From Nannobrachium achirus (taxonomy: Eukaryota > Chordata > Actinopteri > Myctophiformes > Myctophidae), in contig OY997647.1 in NCBI GenBank assembly GCA_963921795.1, positions 63,739,997 to 63,803,996 on the forward strand: a stretch of DNA of 64,000 bases. Direction: 5' to 3'. How positions within the stretch are numbered: position 1 is the stretch's first letter; every line of letters begins with the position of its first letter. Below, piece by piece: positions 35,570 through 49,100 of the stretch. Made by a program: the position numbers and the translations under genes. The notes beneath the pieces were generated by a model that was not told the origin of the DNA, ran no database searches, and was given only the letters and a program-made list of their open reading frames with translations.

Positions 35570-38500
35570 GTATGTCAATCCTCCTATACAATACAACACC
35601 CTGGGTGCGACCTGCGTTGTGCGCTGTCTCAGAAGTTGTGGTGGAAGTTACGTCATGCGGTGCGGGTCTGTTTAAATCCCCCAGCGAGACAAACAAAAAT
35701 AGATTGTAGCTCTTAACTCGCTCTTAATAGGTGTAACTTTGTACAAATCCATGTTTTTGTTTGGATATTGTTTATTGCGAGCGCAACCGACGGAGAACTT
35801 CCGGGGAAGTTCAGCCTGACCTAGACCTATAACTCTCTCTGCCTCATATCACACCCAGGCTTCTCTCTTTGCAGATGAGTAAGCCTGGCTATGTGAGGTT
35901 ATACAATATATAACACTATAACATGACAAAGTGATCTCATGCATGTGCAAACTACTACCAAACATTACATTTAACAGTTTTTCCTGTTGTTTCAACATTG
36001 AAGAGCCAAAACCCACAAAAAAATACTTTTTCATTCACATGATAAATGTATAAACATTTGTATGATTCCAGAAGTCACAGAGCAGAGTCTCCAACACCCA
36101 GCTGTGTGTCTATGAAGAGTGATGCGTCTAAAGGACTTCCTCCCAACTTCAGTGAACCTGGACCTCCACACACACAGTATGTCAATCCTCCTGTACGATA
36201 TACACAACACTACTAGAATAACATAGTTATGCAATCGTCCAATGACATTATTTGGTTCATCAATGGATTAAAGCTGATATATTGCTACGACCCACACATC
36301 CATCCTATAATGGAAAAGAAAAGAAAAGAAAAGAAAAGAAAAAAGCGAATAATGGTCAGCCTCTGTCTGCAGCAGTGGTAACACGTTACAAGTAATGCTG
36401 TTACTGTAATCACTTTACCTTTTTTTAACCTAACACATTAGTTTATTGTCATACCTCCAGACAAGGTCCCCCATTGGGATATCAGCGCCATCTGGCGCTG
36501 CAACAGAGTAAAACTCATAAGCTCCCGTACGAGAAATATCATTTGTCGGTAGGGCTGTCAATCACAAACGAGGGCACCGCCCCCGAGTGTATATAAGCCC
36601 TGCGGGCTATCATAACTTCCTCTTCCGCACCTCTGCTTACCTGCAACTAGTGTCGCGAACTCAGCCATATAAGTATAATTTTCTTTAAAGTTTAGCCTAA
36701 GCGTTGACTAGGAAAGTCGGCCACTGGCCTTTAGAGATTATTCTCCTGTACGTTCTAATTCTATTCTTCCTAACAGTTCGGTCTCTTTTCTTCACTTTCG
36801 CTTTGAGTCTTTACTTCTTCTCTGTACGTTCTGCCACGTGTCTCCCTGCCTTAGCTTAGCTTCGCTTAGCTTCGGTTAGCTCACGATGGCAGCTCGTCGA
36901 CCTACAGTTAGCAGCCTGCTAGCTAGGGTACCGAAGAAGTGCGGCCTTCCCAGCTGCAAAGGCCTCATCGCCAATGAAGATACACATCCGTTCTGCATTG
37001 TCTGCATGGGGGTAGGACACGGCTTGGCCTCTCTGTCCCCTCCGGCCCCGGCCACGGGGGTGAACTGTGCTGAATGCCTCCAGTACGATGTTCCAGCCCT
37101 CGAGGCACGATGCGAGATCGCTGCCGCAGGCTACGGCCTTCACACCACGGTCTCCGCCGGAACCCTCCCAGACACCTCTCCTCGTGTGCCGGACAGCGCT
37201 GTACGCCACAGCGCTGCTTCTCGCCACGTGGTTAGGCCTCCAGCGGCCTCGCCCTCTGCTAGCTTCGGTAGCCCCGTTGCTAGCGGGTCTGCGGCCCCTG
37301 TCTCCACTGCTGTTTCTCCGACGGGCTCGACTGGTGCCGTGCCCAAGAAGAGAACATGCAAGACCGCCCACGTTGTTTCTCCGCCAGCTACAACGTGGAT
37401 CGTCCCCCCCAAGGAATTCCACCCTCTAGTCGTCGGGGACATTCCTCTCTCCTTCTCCGTCCCCCAGCTACGGGCTATGCGGCCACCTAGCCCCGTCTCC
37501 TGGCATGCTAGCGACGGAGACGAACCGGAGCTAGAGGACTACGACATGGAGGAGTTGGACACGGAGGGTGAGTACTCGGAGGAGGACGAGTCCTCTTTCC
37601 CCTCCGGACAGGGCGGAGGCGCGGCCAGGGTGGTTCCTCATGCCGAGGCTTCCACCTCCGCCGCGTCCTCCCAAGCCCCTTCTGCCTCTCTCCCCCCTTC
37701 CATGCCGGCTGGGGCGAGAGGGGCAGCGGCGCAAGACCCAGACTCCATCCCCATGGACGAGCTCTCGGTGCTGGAACGCGCCGCCATCCGTTGTGGCCTG
37801 GAGCTGCCACTCGGAGATGCGCCACTCGGACCACGGGCTAGGATTCCTCTCCTGGGCCAGGATTTGGAGTCCTCTCCCCCGCGTCGGATGGAAAAGCTAC
37901 CACTAGTCCCAGGCTTTGCAGAGGCCCTGCATTCAACCTGGACTACACACAAGGACCCCCCCAAGCTCCCCTTCCTGGTCGATTACCGCGACTCAGAGAA
38001 GGCGGGAATCCCCTTGTGCCCTCCCATGGACAAGCTGATGGCCCAGTCCCTGGTAGGGAGCCTCAAGCCCAACCATGAGCGGACCGGTCCTGGAGGCCGG
38101 CCTCCCCTCAATCTGGCCGTGGGTAAGAAGCCTCCTGGGTTTGCCATCCCCTTTGACGACAAGCAGTCTTCAAGGGTGAGGAACTCTTACAGATCGTCCG
38201 CGCTGGCAGCCAGGACGATGAACGCCACCCAGCTGCTGCTTTCCTCCACCAGGCGCCTCCTCAGCGAGATGCGGGAGGTGCCTGACGTGTTGGTGGAGGA
38301 AATGGACAAGTCGCTGCGCATGCTGATGGACTTGAATGTCCACGCGATCGAGTGGCTTGGACATGGCATGGATTATTGCATCCAGGCGGAACGTGCCAGG
38401 TGGCTAGACAAGGTACAGTGTCCTGGCAGTTCTGGAGAGGAGACCGGGAAGATCCTGCAAGACCTCCCCGGCCACCCTACCTTCCTCATGGGCGGTGGAC

Positions 38501-41500
38501 TGGAGCTTCTCCGCCAGGAGGTGGCGGATAAGAAGATCACTCTGGAGCTCCTGGGAGCCACGACGGACCCCCAGGTACCCAGAAAGGAAAAGAGACAGGG
38601 ACGGAGCAAGGCCCCTGGTCAGGCTGACAGGGGGCGCTCTTCCTCCAAGCAGGGGAAACAGAACAATCCCCCTAGGACCCCCTCTTCTTCCTCCGCGGGA
38701 CCCCCTCGCACTGCAGCGGGGGCTCAGGCCCGCTCTCAATCCCGCCACCCTCCCAGGCACGGGATACCGGCCAGCTCCCACAAAGCCCGTGGGAAGCCGC
38801 CGCGAAAGTGACACTGGACTCTGGCGGGGTCCCCCTGAAATTTCAGGGGACCCCCCCTTGCAAGCGCAGACGTTTGGACAATACAAACTATGTTTCTCAT
38901 GCCAAGAAATCAATGTTTATTCCTCCTCTGTGCTCTCCTCCAGTGCCTGTAATAAAAAGTGTGTTGATGAAACAATGCCTGTTTATTTCAAACCCACCTG
39001 CTTTACTACAGACGACCCCATTTTGCATGAATTTAACCAGTGTAGAGAAGTCCAGGCTGGAATTTCTTTCCACTCAGATAATATCGCTTCCTCCAGTCAT
39101 GCAGACAGGTTACAAGCAGAATATTTCTCTTTGCAAAATGTTCCCAGACAAGCTAATTCCTATTCACAGTGGTATAGTCTCTCTAGTGTGCAATACCCCT
39201 CTGTCTCCACCGAGCGGCACTGTTATGCCGACTCTAGTTCAGGACAGGAGTTTGGTCTTAGCGTCAGGGAAGAAGCCAACACATATCACCCAGGGTCGGC
39301 CTCGTCTTCCCGCAAGGAAGCATATAAAGGCCTTAGCACAGGTTATAAACATAAATACAATTCCCCGAGCCGGGGATTATGTTACTTATGCGATGAACCC
39401 TGTCCCCCGGGCTCCACGTTGTGTGTCGCATGTATTATTAACAAGCGAGGCTTCTTGGAGGTCACGTGTTCGTCCCTCACCGGATACGGAAATAAGCGTA
39501 CCGGAAACGGAAACGCTCTTTCCGCCGGTGACTCCGCGCCTTCCGGCCCGGAGGTCACGTGTTCGTCCCCCACCGGATACGGAAATAAGCGTACCGGAAA
39601 CGGAAACGCTCTTTCCGCCGGTGACTCCGCGCCTTCCGGCTCGGCGTCTAGCGGATACGGATACGTGCCCGGATATGGAACCTTTCCCTCCCGGCCCAGT
39701 AGTTCCGCTCAGGCGGTACAACCCCAAGGCTTCTCCGTTGCTCAGCAACACGTTAGCACAGTGTGCAGAGCAATGGAAACGTTGCAATCCGAATCACTGG
39801 GTGTTTCGGACGGTGACGCGGGGTTACAGACTACAGTTCGCGAAAAAACCCTCCCTATCCAGCAAGGTTATTTATACTCGAGCCCGCGGCTTGAAGGCCG
39901 ATGCCTTGAGGGAGGAGATAAGCTCACTATTGCGCAAGGGCGCTATAGTGGAGTTATCACGCGACCAGAGCCGTTTAGGCTTCTGGAGCCGTTATTTTCT
40001 GGTTCAGAAAAAAGGAGGGGGGCTGCGTCCGATTATGGACTTACGTGCTCTGAACAAGCACTTGAAAAAGTTCAAATTCAGGATGTTGACGTCAGAGTCA
40101 CTGATGAAATCAGTGAGACAGGGGGATTTCCACTGTTCAGTGGACCTGAAGGACGCTTATCAGCACGTCCTCATTTATCCCCCACACAGGAAGTTCCTGC
40201 GGTTCGCCTTCGAGGGGCGCCTGTACGAGTACACGGTCCTCCCTTTCGGTCTTTCTCTGAGCCCTCGGGTTTTCGTGAAAGTGACCGAGGCAGCCATTGC
40301 TCCACTGAGGCATCAGGGAGTCAGGCTGGCGAACTACATAGACGATTGGATGATTTCCGCCGCCTCCTGCTCAGAAGTGGCGCGCCATACCAATCTGGTG
40401 TTGTCACACCTGAAGGCCTTGGGTTTCAACGTCAACTTTGGCAAAAGTATGTTGTTACCCTCCCAGCAGATTTCCTTTATAGGAATATCTCTGGACTCGG
40501 CCACCATGTCCGCTCGCCTCTCCCCGGAGAGGGTGGACAGGTTTCTGGCTTGTCTGGGCTCCTTCCGACTGAACCAGGTGGTCAGGTACAAGGAGTGCAT
40601 GAAGTTGACTGGGCTGATGGCTTCAGCAGTGCAACTTCTGCGTCTGGGCAGGTTTCATATGAGACCTTTCCAGCGGTGGTCACTGGCGCTCAGGATTCCT
40701 TCCCTGCAAGGGTACAGGAAGGTGACAGTCAGCCAGGTCTGCATGGACGCTCTGGTCCCATGGAGGGACCAGGCGTTGTTGACAAGTGGGGTCTCCATGG
40801 GCGAAGTGGTGTCACGCAAGGTGATCACCACAGACGCCAGCCGCTCGGGGTGGGGCGCCACCCACGAGGGGCGCTCAGCCAGGGGTCTTTGGACCCAGGC
40901 CATGTTGGAGTACCACATCAACTATCTGGAATTAATGGCGATCTACTTGGCGCTCAAGCATTTCGAACCATTTCTCCGGGGTTGCCATGTCCTGGTCAGG
41001 ACGGACAACACGGCGGCCCTGTATTATCTCAACAAACAGGGCGGCCTCTCCTCGCGGACGCTGGATCAGCTGGCGCGCGAGATGACCCTCTGGTGCTTGC
41101 CTCGGTTGAGGTCCATCAGAGCCTCCCATGTCCCGGGCCTTCAGAACGGCGGCGCCGATCTGTTGTCCAGGGGGGAGCCTCGTTACGAGGATTGGTCTCT
41201 CCACCCTGCGGTGGTGAGGCAGATTTTCTCCAGGTTCGGTCGACCGCGAGTCGACCTCTTTGCCTCCCAGGAGAACGCGAAGTGCCCCCTTTACTTTTCA
41301 GTGAGGGGACCTTCTCCTCTGGGGATGGACGCGTTTGCTTACGAATGGCCACAAGGTCTTCTCTACGTGTTTCCACCCCTGGAACTGATTCTTCCCACTC
41401 TGGAGAGGATCAGATGTTCCAACCAGGAGGTTCTTCTGGTGACACCATCCAGGGGAGTGTGGAGGTCTCTGATCACCCCACTGCTCTCTCAACCCCCTTG

Positions 41501-44500
41501 GCGGCTTCCCTTGCTCAGGGATCTGCTGCGCCAGGCAGGGGACGAGATCTTCCATCCAGACCCACGGGGCCTAGACCTGTGGGTTTGGCCCGTGAGAGGG
41601 AGAACCTGCTTGCAGCAGGCTTCTCACCGATGGTTGTAGCCACTATTCAGAGTGCTAGAGCCCCCTCTACTAGGGCTGTGTATGATGGAAGATGGAATGC
41701 CTTTTTGGACTGGTGTGAGCTACAGGAGCCACCTGTGGTGGCTCATATAGCTTCGGCCCAGAAGGTGTTAGATTTCCTGCAGGACCGCCTGGACCTTGGT
41801 CTGGCGTTCTCTACACTGAGGGGTTATTTAGCGGCTATTGATGCCTGCCACCTGGGGGTGGCAGGAAAAGGCCTTTCTAAAATCCCTGAGGTGGTCCAGT
41901 TCATGCATGGTGTGGACCATTTGAGACCTGTGACCAGAGCCTTGTTTCCTGTTTGGGATCTACAAGTGGTTCTTGAGGGCCTTTGCAAGGCACCTTTTGA
42001 ACCGATTGGGAGGACCTCTTTGAAACATTTAAGTTTCAAAACAGCTCTTTTGCTTGCCTTGTCTACGGCTAAGCGTGTGAGCGACCTTCATGCGCTCTCT
42101 GTGAGCCCTGATTGTATGAGGTTTCTCAATAATGACTCCAAGGTTCTTCTTAAACCTCATTTGAGTTTTATTCCTAAGAACCGAGTGGTCCCGAAGGAAC
42201 CTGTTGTTTTGACGGCTTTCCATCCTCCTCCGTTTGCATCAGAGGAGGATAGGCGTCTTCATTGTCTTTGTCCAGTTAGGGCCCTGAAGGCCTACTGTGA
42301 TAGGACGGTGGACAGCAGGTCTACTTCTCAGCTTTTCGTGGTCATGAATGCCCGTCAACGAAAAGCGGTGTCCAAACCCACTCTTTCGAGATGGCTTGTG
42401 GATGCTATTAGGTTGGCTTACACCCGGTCTGGGTCTGAAGTGCCGGAAGCACTTAAGGCCCACAGTACTAGGGGTGTGTCTACCTCTTGGGCTTTGTCCA
42501 AAGGTGTCTCCATTGAGGAGATTTGTGCAGCGGCGAATTGGTCTTCGCCGTCTACCTTTGCGACCTACTATCACCTGGACGTTGCGCCTTCTGCTATGGC
42601 GCATACAGTTCTGGGTGCTGCTGCCCTTCCTACTATGTAGTGGGGCGGCTCTCTCCCCTTCCTGAGATAGCATGTTGCTGTCTCTAGAATACGTGGGGGG
42701 ACCCTGAGTTTTTCCCTTATATTATTGCAATTTTATAAGGTGGACCTGTGTCTGCCCTTAGTGCATAAGGCAGGCCTCGGTCTGTCAGGGTCTTTTTCTG
42801 TCTGAACACGCCCAGGCCCTGTGGGTCTGGGTCGGATCAGTCCTGAAAGGGGTCACGTCGGTTGACAGGACCTCCTTTCCGGGTGTGGTCGGTGTGCACG
42901 ACAGTCTTGTCGGTTCATGACTTCTCGGGGAGTATATGAGTCCCAATGGGGGACCTTGTCTGGAGGTATGACAATAAACGTATAGGTTCCGAACGGAACC
43001 ATGTTTATTTAATACCGGAGGACAAGGTCCCCCAGAATAAAGCCCCTCGGTTCGCTAGTTGCGGGCGCAGAGGTGCGGCTTTAGAGGAAGTTATGATAGC
43101 CCGCAGGGCTTATATACACTCGGGGGCGGTGCCCTCGTTTGTGATTGACAGCCCTACCGACAAATGATATTTCTCGTACGGGAGCTTATGAGTTTTACTC
43201 TGTTGCAGCGCCAGATGGCGCTGGTTATCCCATAGGGGGACCTTGTCCTCCGGTATTAAATAAACATGGTTCCGTTCGGAACCTATACGTTTTGCAAGTA
43301 GAGTAATTGGATACTAAGTTAGTTTGTTTTCCAAAATGGCATTACTTAGTTACATTGAAGACAGTATATTTCCATGTTCCTTCTGTTGCCACAAGGGAAA
43401 AGGAAAACAGAAGAATTGTCTTTTTCATTCTCATGAAGTGGAAACTATTTTTTTTATGATTCCAGAAGTCTTCACCACAGAGCAGAGTCTCCAACACCCA
43501 GCTGTGTGTCTATGAAGAGTGACCGGTCTAAAGGCATTCCTCCTAACTTCAGTGAACCTGGACCTCCACACACACAGTATGTCAATCCTTCTATACAATA
43601 CAGTATGTAACATTATTACCTGGCTTGTTTGAAGGCTTGATTCTGATTGGTATGAATATGTGAAAGACAATTGACTGACTTCTATGTAAACCATAGTATG
43701 AAATCATACCTTTTTATGCTGGAAAGCATCTTCAGCCTCATAAAACCCCTTTTTGCTCACAGTCCTCAGATTTGGACCTGGCATCTGCCAATGATCTGGT
43801 CTGTTCAGTTATCAATACCCTAAGCGAGAGATTCTCGTTTGTCGTAAATTTGTATTATTCATTATTGTTTGTTGACAAAATTAATTAGCCCCTGCTCTAA
43901 AAAAGAGTTTATGGTTATTAAGGCTGAGATGTTGCTACGATCCACACATCCATCCTATAATGGAAAAGAAAAGAAAAGAAAAGAAAAGAAAAGAAAAGAA
44001 AAGAAAAGAAAAGAAAAGAAAAAAGAGAATAATGGTCATCCTCTGTCTGCAGCAGTGTTGGAGGAAACATGTTACAAGCTGTTACTGTAATCACTGTTAC
44101 TGTAATCACTTTACCTTTTTGAGTAACAGAGTAACCTAACACCAGTGTTGTACCCGAACGCGTTCAAAGAGCGATCGTTCGTGAACACGTTCGTATTTTG
44201 GGCGAACGTGAACTGAACGTAATTGTTTTCGCTTGATGAACGATATTGTCGAACGCGGTCATTCTGACGCCCGTGAACGGCGTTCGTCGGCCGTTCATGC
44301 GGCGGTCCGCGCCTCCGCGGTCGCCTGTCCTCTCCTCTCTCTTTTCATTCACATGCTCCAATAATGCACTGCACGCAGCTCCTTGAACGTTGATATGCGG
44401 TGCTTTCTGCACTCTGCAGTTGGCAGCTGCACTGTGAATCTCCTCCTCGTTACGTCTCACAAGCCTATACTTTGTCCTATGTGTGTTGCACGGCGAAAAT

Positions 44501-46096
44501 AGCTGATCTGCAAGCTCACAACGTGTCGCATCCACGAGACAACGTGAGCTTGTAGATCAGCTATTTTAACCAACGCGGAAACACAAGTGTTTCGTATGAA
44601 ACACCTGTTTGTTAAGACTCGGAAGGAGGCACTCCATTCCTATGGGTGTCGCTAACGCCAGGTTTAGAAACGTCTGCCTTCAGGAAGACTGGGCACTGGG
44701 CACATAAATATTGTGGGCACCTCAATGTTAAGTTGGATGAAATTATTGCTGTGTATGGTTCTATATGGGCTGTGTCAATAATTTTGACAAATAATAGCAT
44801 GCAGCAACGTCTAAAAATGTATATATTATATATATAGACCTATATATATAATATATATTTGAATAGCCAAAAGGATAAAAACAATTATGGTTAAAAAAGA
44901 ACGAAAAAGAACTAAGTTAGTTCATTTTGGGGAACCATGAACTTTAGTTCAAAATATAGAATTATGAACTAGAAATGAACTAGTTCATTTTAGAAGTTCT
45001 GAACTTGAACTTGAACTAGTTCGTTTTTAAAGTGAACTTTCCCAACACTGCCTAACACGTTAGTTTTGCAATAGAGTAATTGGATACTAAGTTAGTTTGT
45101 TTTCCAAAACAATGGCATTACTTAGTTACATTGAAGACCTACAGTACATTTCCATGTTCCATCTGTTGCCACAAGGGAAAAGGAAAACAGAACAATTGGC
45201 TTTTTCATTCTCATGAAGTGGAAACTATTTTTTTTGTATGATTCCAGAAGTCACAGAGCAGAGTCTCCAACACCCAGCTGTGTGTCTATGAAGAGTGACC
45301 GGTCTAAAGGCATTCCTCCTAACTTCAGTGAACCTGGACCTCCACACACACAGTATGTCAATCCTTCTATACAATACAGTATATAACATTATTACCTGGC
45401 TTGTTTGAATGCTTGATTCTGATTGGTCAATCGCTGAAATCAGAGGTCTGATATTTCTGGATAACAGACCACTCCGCTCTATAACAGACCGCTGCCTAAT
45501 CAAAGACTCAGAGCACCTGCTGCAGTCAAGCTGCACTGTGTAAATCTTCTGCTGTAGCCAACATGTCAGCCATGTAAACAAACACACAACGACATTTAGA
45601 ACTAAACGTTGTTCTCAAGAATGTTTTTAAAAAATATTTTGAGCTGGATTCTATCCAATCAGCACTTCCTTGTTTTCCAAGTCGACCGTGTCACGCTGGG
45701 GGGGGGGACGCCCAGCACAACACTTGTGGAATACTTTCAGCCTTCTGTAAACAAGGAAATACTTTGGGGGGCCACTAGAGGGTGGCCCCCCTGGTGGCCC
45801 CCACCCCACAAACCCAATTGTGATGAAAAATATTAAGGAATAAATACATAAAATATATTTCAATATGTGAAAGACAATTGACTGACTTCTATGTAAACCA
45901 TACTATGAAATCATACTTTTTATGCTGGAAAGCATCTTCAGCCTCACAAAAACCCTATTTGATCACCTACAGTCCTCAGATTTGGACCTGGCATCTGCCA
46001 ATGATCTGGTCTGTTCAGTTATCAATACCCTAAGCGAGAGATTCTCGTACAACTCAACACCAACGTACATAGTGGTAAAAGAGGTTATTAAGGCTG

Positions 46097-46165
<69 letters not shown>

Positions 46166-49100
46166 CCTTTATAGACCCACACATCCATCCTATAATGGAA
46201 AAGAAAAGAAAAGAAAAGAAAAGAAAAGAAAAGAAAAAAGTGAATAATGGTCATCCTCTGTCTGCAGCAGTGTTGGAGGTAACATGTTACAAGTAATGAT
46301 GTTACTGTAATCACTTTACCTTTTTGAGTGACAGAGTAACCTAACGGATTAGTTTTGCAATAGAGTAATTGGATACTAAGTTAGTTTGTTTTTCCAAAAT
46401 GGCATTACTTAGTTACATTGAAGACCTAAAATATATTTCCATGTTCCATCTGTTGCCACAAGGGAAAAGGAAAACAAGAATTGGCTTTTTCATTCTCATG
46501 AAGTGGAAACAATTTTTTTTACATGATTCTTCACCACAGAGCAGAGTCTCCAACACCCAGCTGTGTGTCTATGAAGAGTGACCGGTCTAAAGGCATTCCT
46601 CCTAACTTCAGTGAACCTGGACCTCCACACACACAGTATGTCAATCCTCCTATACAATACAGTATATAACATTATTACCTGGCTTGTTTGAATGCTTGAT
46701 TCTGATTTGTCAATCGCTGAAATCAGAGGTCTGATATTTCTGGATAACAGACCACTCCGCTCTATAACAGACTGCTGCCTAATCACAGACTCAGAGGCCC
46801 TCATTTATCAACGTGGTGCAGATCAAAATTTGGGTGTACACCGAAATTTAGGGAAGTCTCGACATTTATCATTTCAACTTGACTTTGACGTTGGCGTAGG
46901 GTAGGATCAAGTCCAGAGGTGGTGTAGGATTCATCCTACACCAATTTGTTCCATGGTAGACGTGCAGAGCAGCATTGTCTAACTATCTGACATGCAATGG
47001 ACACATGTATCCACTCGAAAATGTATATCCAACACAATAATAAATAATCATGTGAAAATATTACATTTTATAAAAGCATAGCTTATTATAGCCAGCTACA
47101 TCATGGACATGCACGCCGATTTTATTTCCAAGTTACAATGACAAGCAATTAAAATCTAGCAATATGGAAGCAATCTACTGTTAAGTGCTTTAACAGTCTA
47201 AATCTTAAGATTGCAGACCTGGCTCAGAACAAGCACATATAGGTCTATAGCCTACGAACGCATGCATCACAGCGCGGCGCCGCTGTGATGTTACATTACC
47301 GTGAGGCGTGAGCCTCCAATTTATACAGTGACGCAAGTCCTTTGAAATATGGATAAAAACCCGAAGGTCCAAACCTGGCTGTGCCCAGCCCAGCGCACGC
47401 ACGCTGCGGATGATTTATTTGGGGGTCCACGGCCCACCGGGGAGAAGACCAGCCCGTGCGGGAACGGTGCATGATTGCAAGTTCAAGCACTCAAACGCGC
47501 ATTGTGCTCGTTGCCGAAATTGGGTTAAATTTATATCCAAAACGTAACTGTGGGGTCTCTCAATTTATACAGTCGCTACAGTAGGCCTACTGTAGTAGGC
47601 CTACACTATGCTGGAGTTAATGACGAAACCCGACGTGGTGAGCCTGTGACATTCTTTTTGTGGACCGTGAGGTATCCAACTATTATACAAGTGTGTCCTA
47701 TATGGAGTTATGTATTAAGGAATAAAACCCACCCGACGCTTCAAACCTTCAGATTATAACTGCCTCCTTGTCAGTATCTCTCACTAACATCGCATGCACA
47801 GCATCCCGTGGTTTCGGGAATACATGATTTTTCTTTTTTTTTCTTCTTTTTTTTTGTAACCACTCAAACGCGCACTGCGCCGTCGCCGATATTGGGTTAA
47901 ATTAATATATTCCATTTGTGACAATGACTGGTGTGGTGTCACTCATGTAGGCTGCAAGCTTACTATACAAAATTAATGGTAATAATGATTCCACAGTGAA
48001 CCAAAATGCTGCTGGGCTTGGTGGTGTGTGCGTGCGTGCGTGCATGCCTGCATGTTTGGCTTTCCTTTCATTGTTAGGTCGTATTCAGGTCGTTCTAGTC
48101 GTAAAATCGGGGCGTTTCGAGAATAAATAGGCCGGCTTTACACTGCAGTCAAATCTAGCCCAAATCCGATTTGTTGTCAGATCTGATCTTTTGGCCCGAC
48201 TTTTCACACTGCATTTGCAAGTGACACAGATCTGATCTGTGTGTTCAGACAGCGTCAGCTCAAAGCTGCCCTGCGGGGACATGTGTGCTTTGGTTACCGT
48301 GGTAACGACGTAGGCGTCATGACGTTACGTCACTACGTCGACGCTGGTTGATTACGTTCTGATTACGTTCAGGAAATGCGACATAATAGTCCATAGTAAA
48401 CACACGTTAATATTGTTTTTCTCTCTTCTTTTCTTTACTCTTGTGTCTCGCTCTTCTCTCTCGTTTTCACTGTTTAGCTCACGTGTTTTCTCTCTTCTCT
48501 TTTGTTTTTCTAATGTGCTCAGTACGCTGTAATCAAATAGTAAATACTCGCGCTCTGTAATGATGTAATTTACAGCCGCGCTTGGGTCGCGCTGCTCTCG
48601 CTGCAAGTGACGCTTGGGCCAGTTTGATGTGACTTGAATGTGACCTGCATATAAGTCTATGGGGTTGATGTGGTTGTTGCTTTCAGACTGAGTCAGATGT
48701 CCTCAGATCCGATATGGATCGGATTTGAAACTACCTCTGGATGTGTTTTTTCAAAATCGGATTTCATGTGACCTGAATGTGACATGTTTGGATTTAGACT
48801 ATTTAAAAAAAATCGGATTCCACTTTTGAAGTGACTCAGATCTGATTCAGGCTAGATTTCAGTGGCAGTGTAAAGCCGGCCTTAAGGGCGTGTTATTTAA
48901 ATTTCAGCCTGCGCATTTATCAACGCTGGGATCAAATGTAAAGTATGCCAGGTGTGTCTGTTTAGGACGTTTTCGTAAATGCCACGCAAACGTTGCCCTA
49001 CGCAATTTTTTTGGGGAAAAAATACACAGTTTTTTACACTCCATTGATAAATGAGGGCCTGTGTGCCTGCTGCAGTCTGGCTGCACTGCCTGAATCTTCT

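Larger units (their letters stand above)
36441..43291 (+). mobile_element. DIRS-type tyrosine-recombinase retrotransposon, 6.85 kb, structurally complete
   Basis: It has all DIRS parts: inverted terminal repeats (36461-36657 against about 43059-43249), a gag-like ORF, RT-RNase H, a tyrosine recombinase and an internal complementary region (42941-43033). The first 39 bases of that region are the exact complement of the left end (36441-36479), and the next 55 or so complement the right end (43235-43291). It inserted at GTTT in a tandemly duplicated NLR intron unit. Uninterrupted versions (ACACGTTAGTTTTGCAATAG) stand at 45056 and 50820. No target duplication beyond GTT(T), as expected for this mechanism. 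The major frames are all open, so it may be recent. It lies in sense orientation in an intron. Confidence 0.95.

Noticed and set aside
36919-38913. Long minus-strand ORFs opposite the DIRS gag region
   Set aside because: GC-rich shadow frames of ORF1 with no recognisable domain.
46163-46314. ORFs with IYLSIYLS repeats
   Set aside because: Translation of the AGAT microsatellite.
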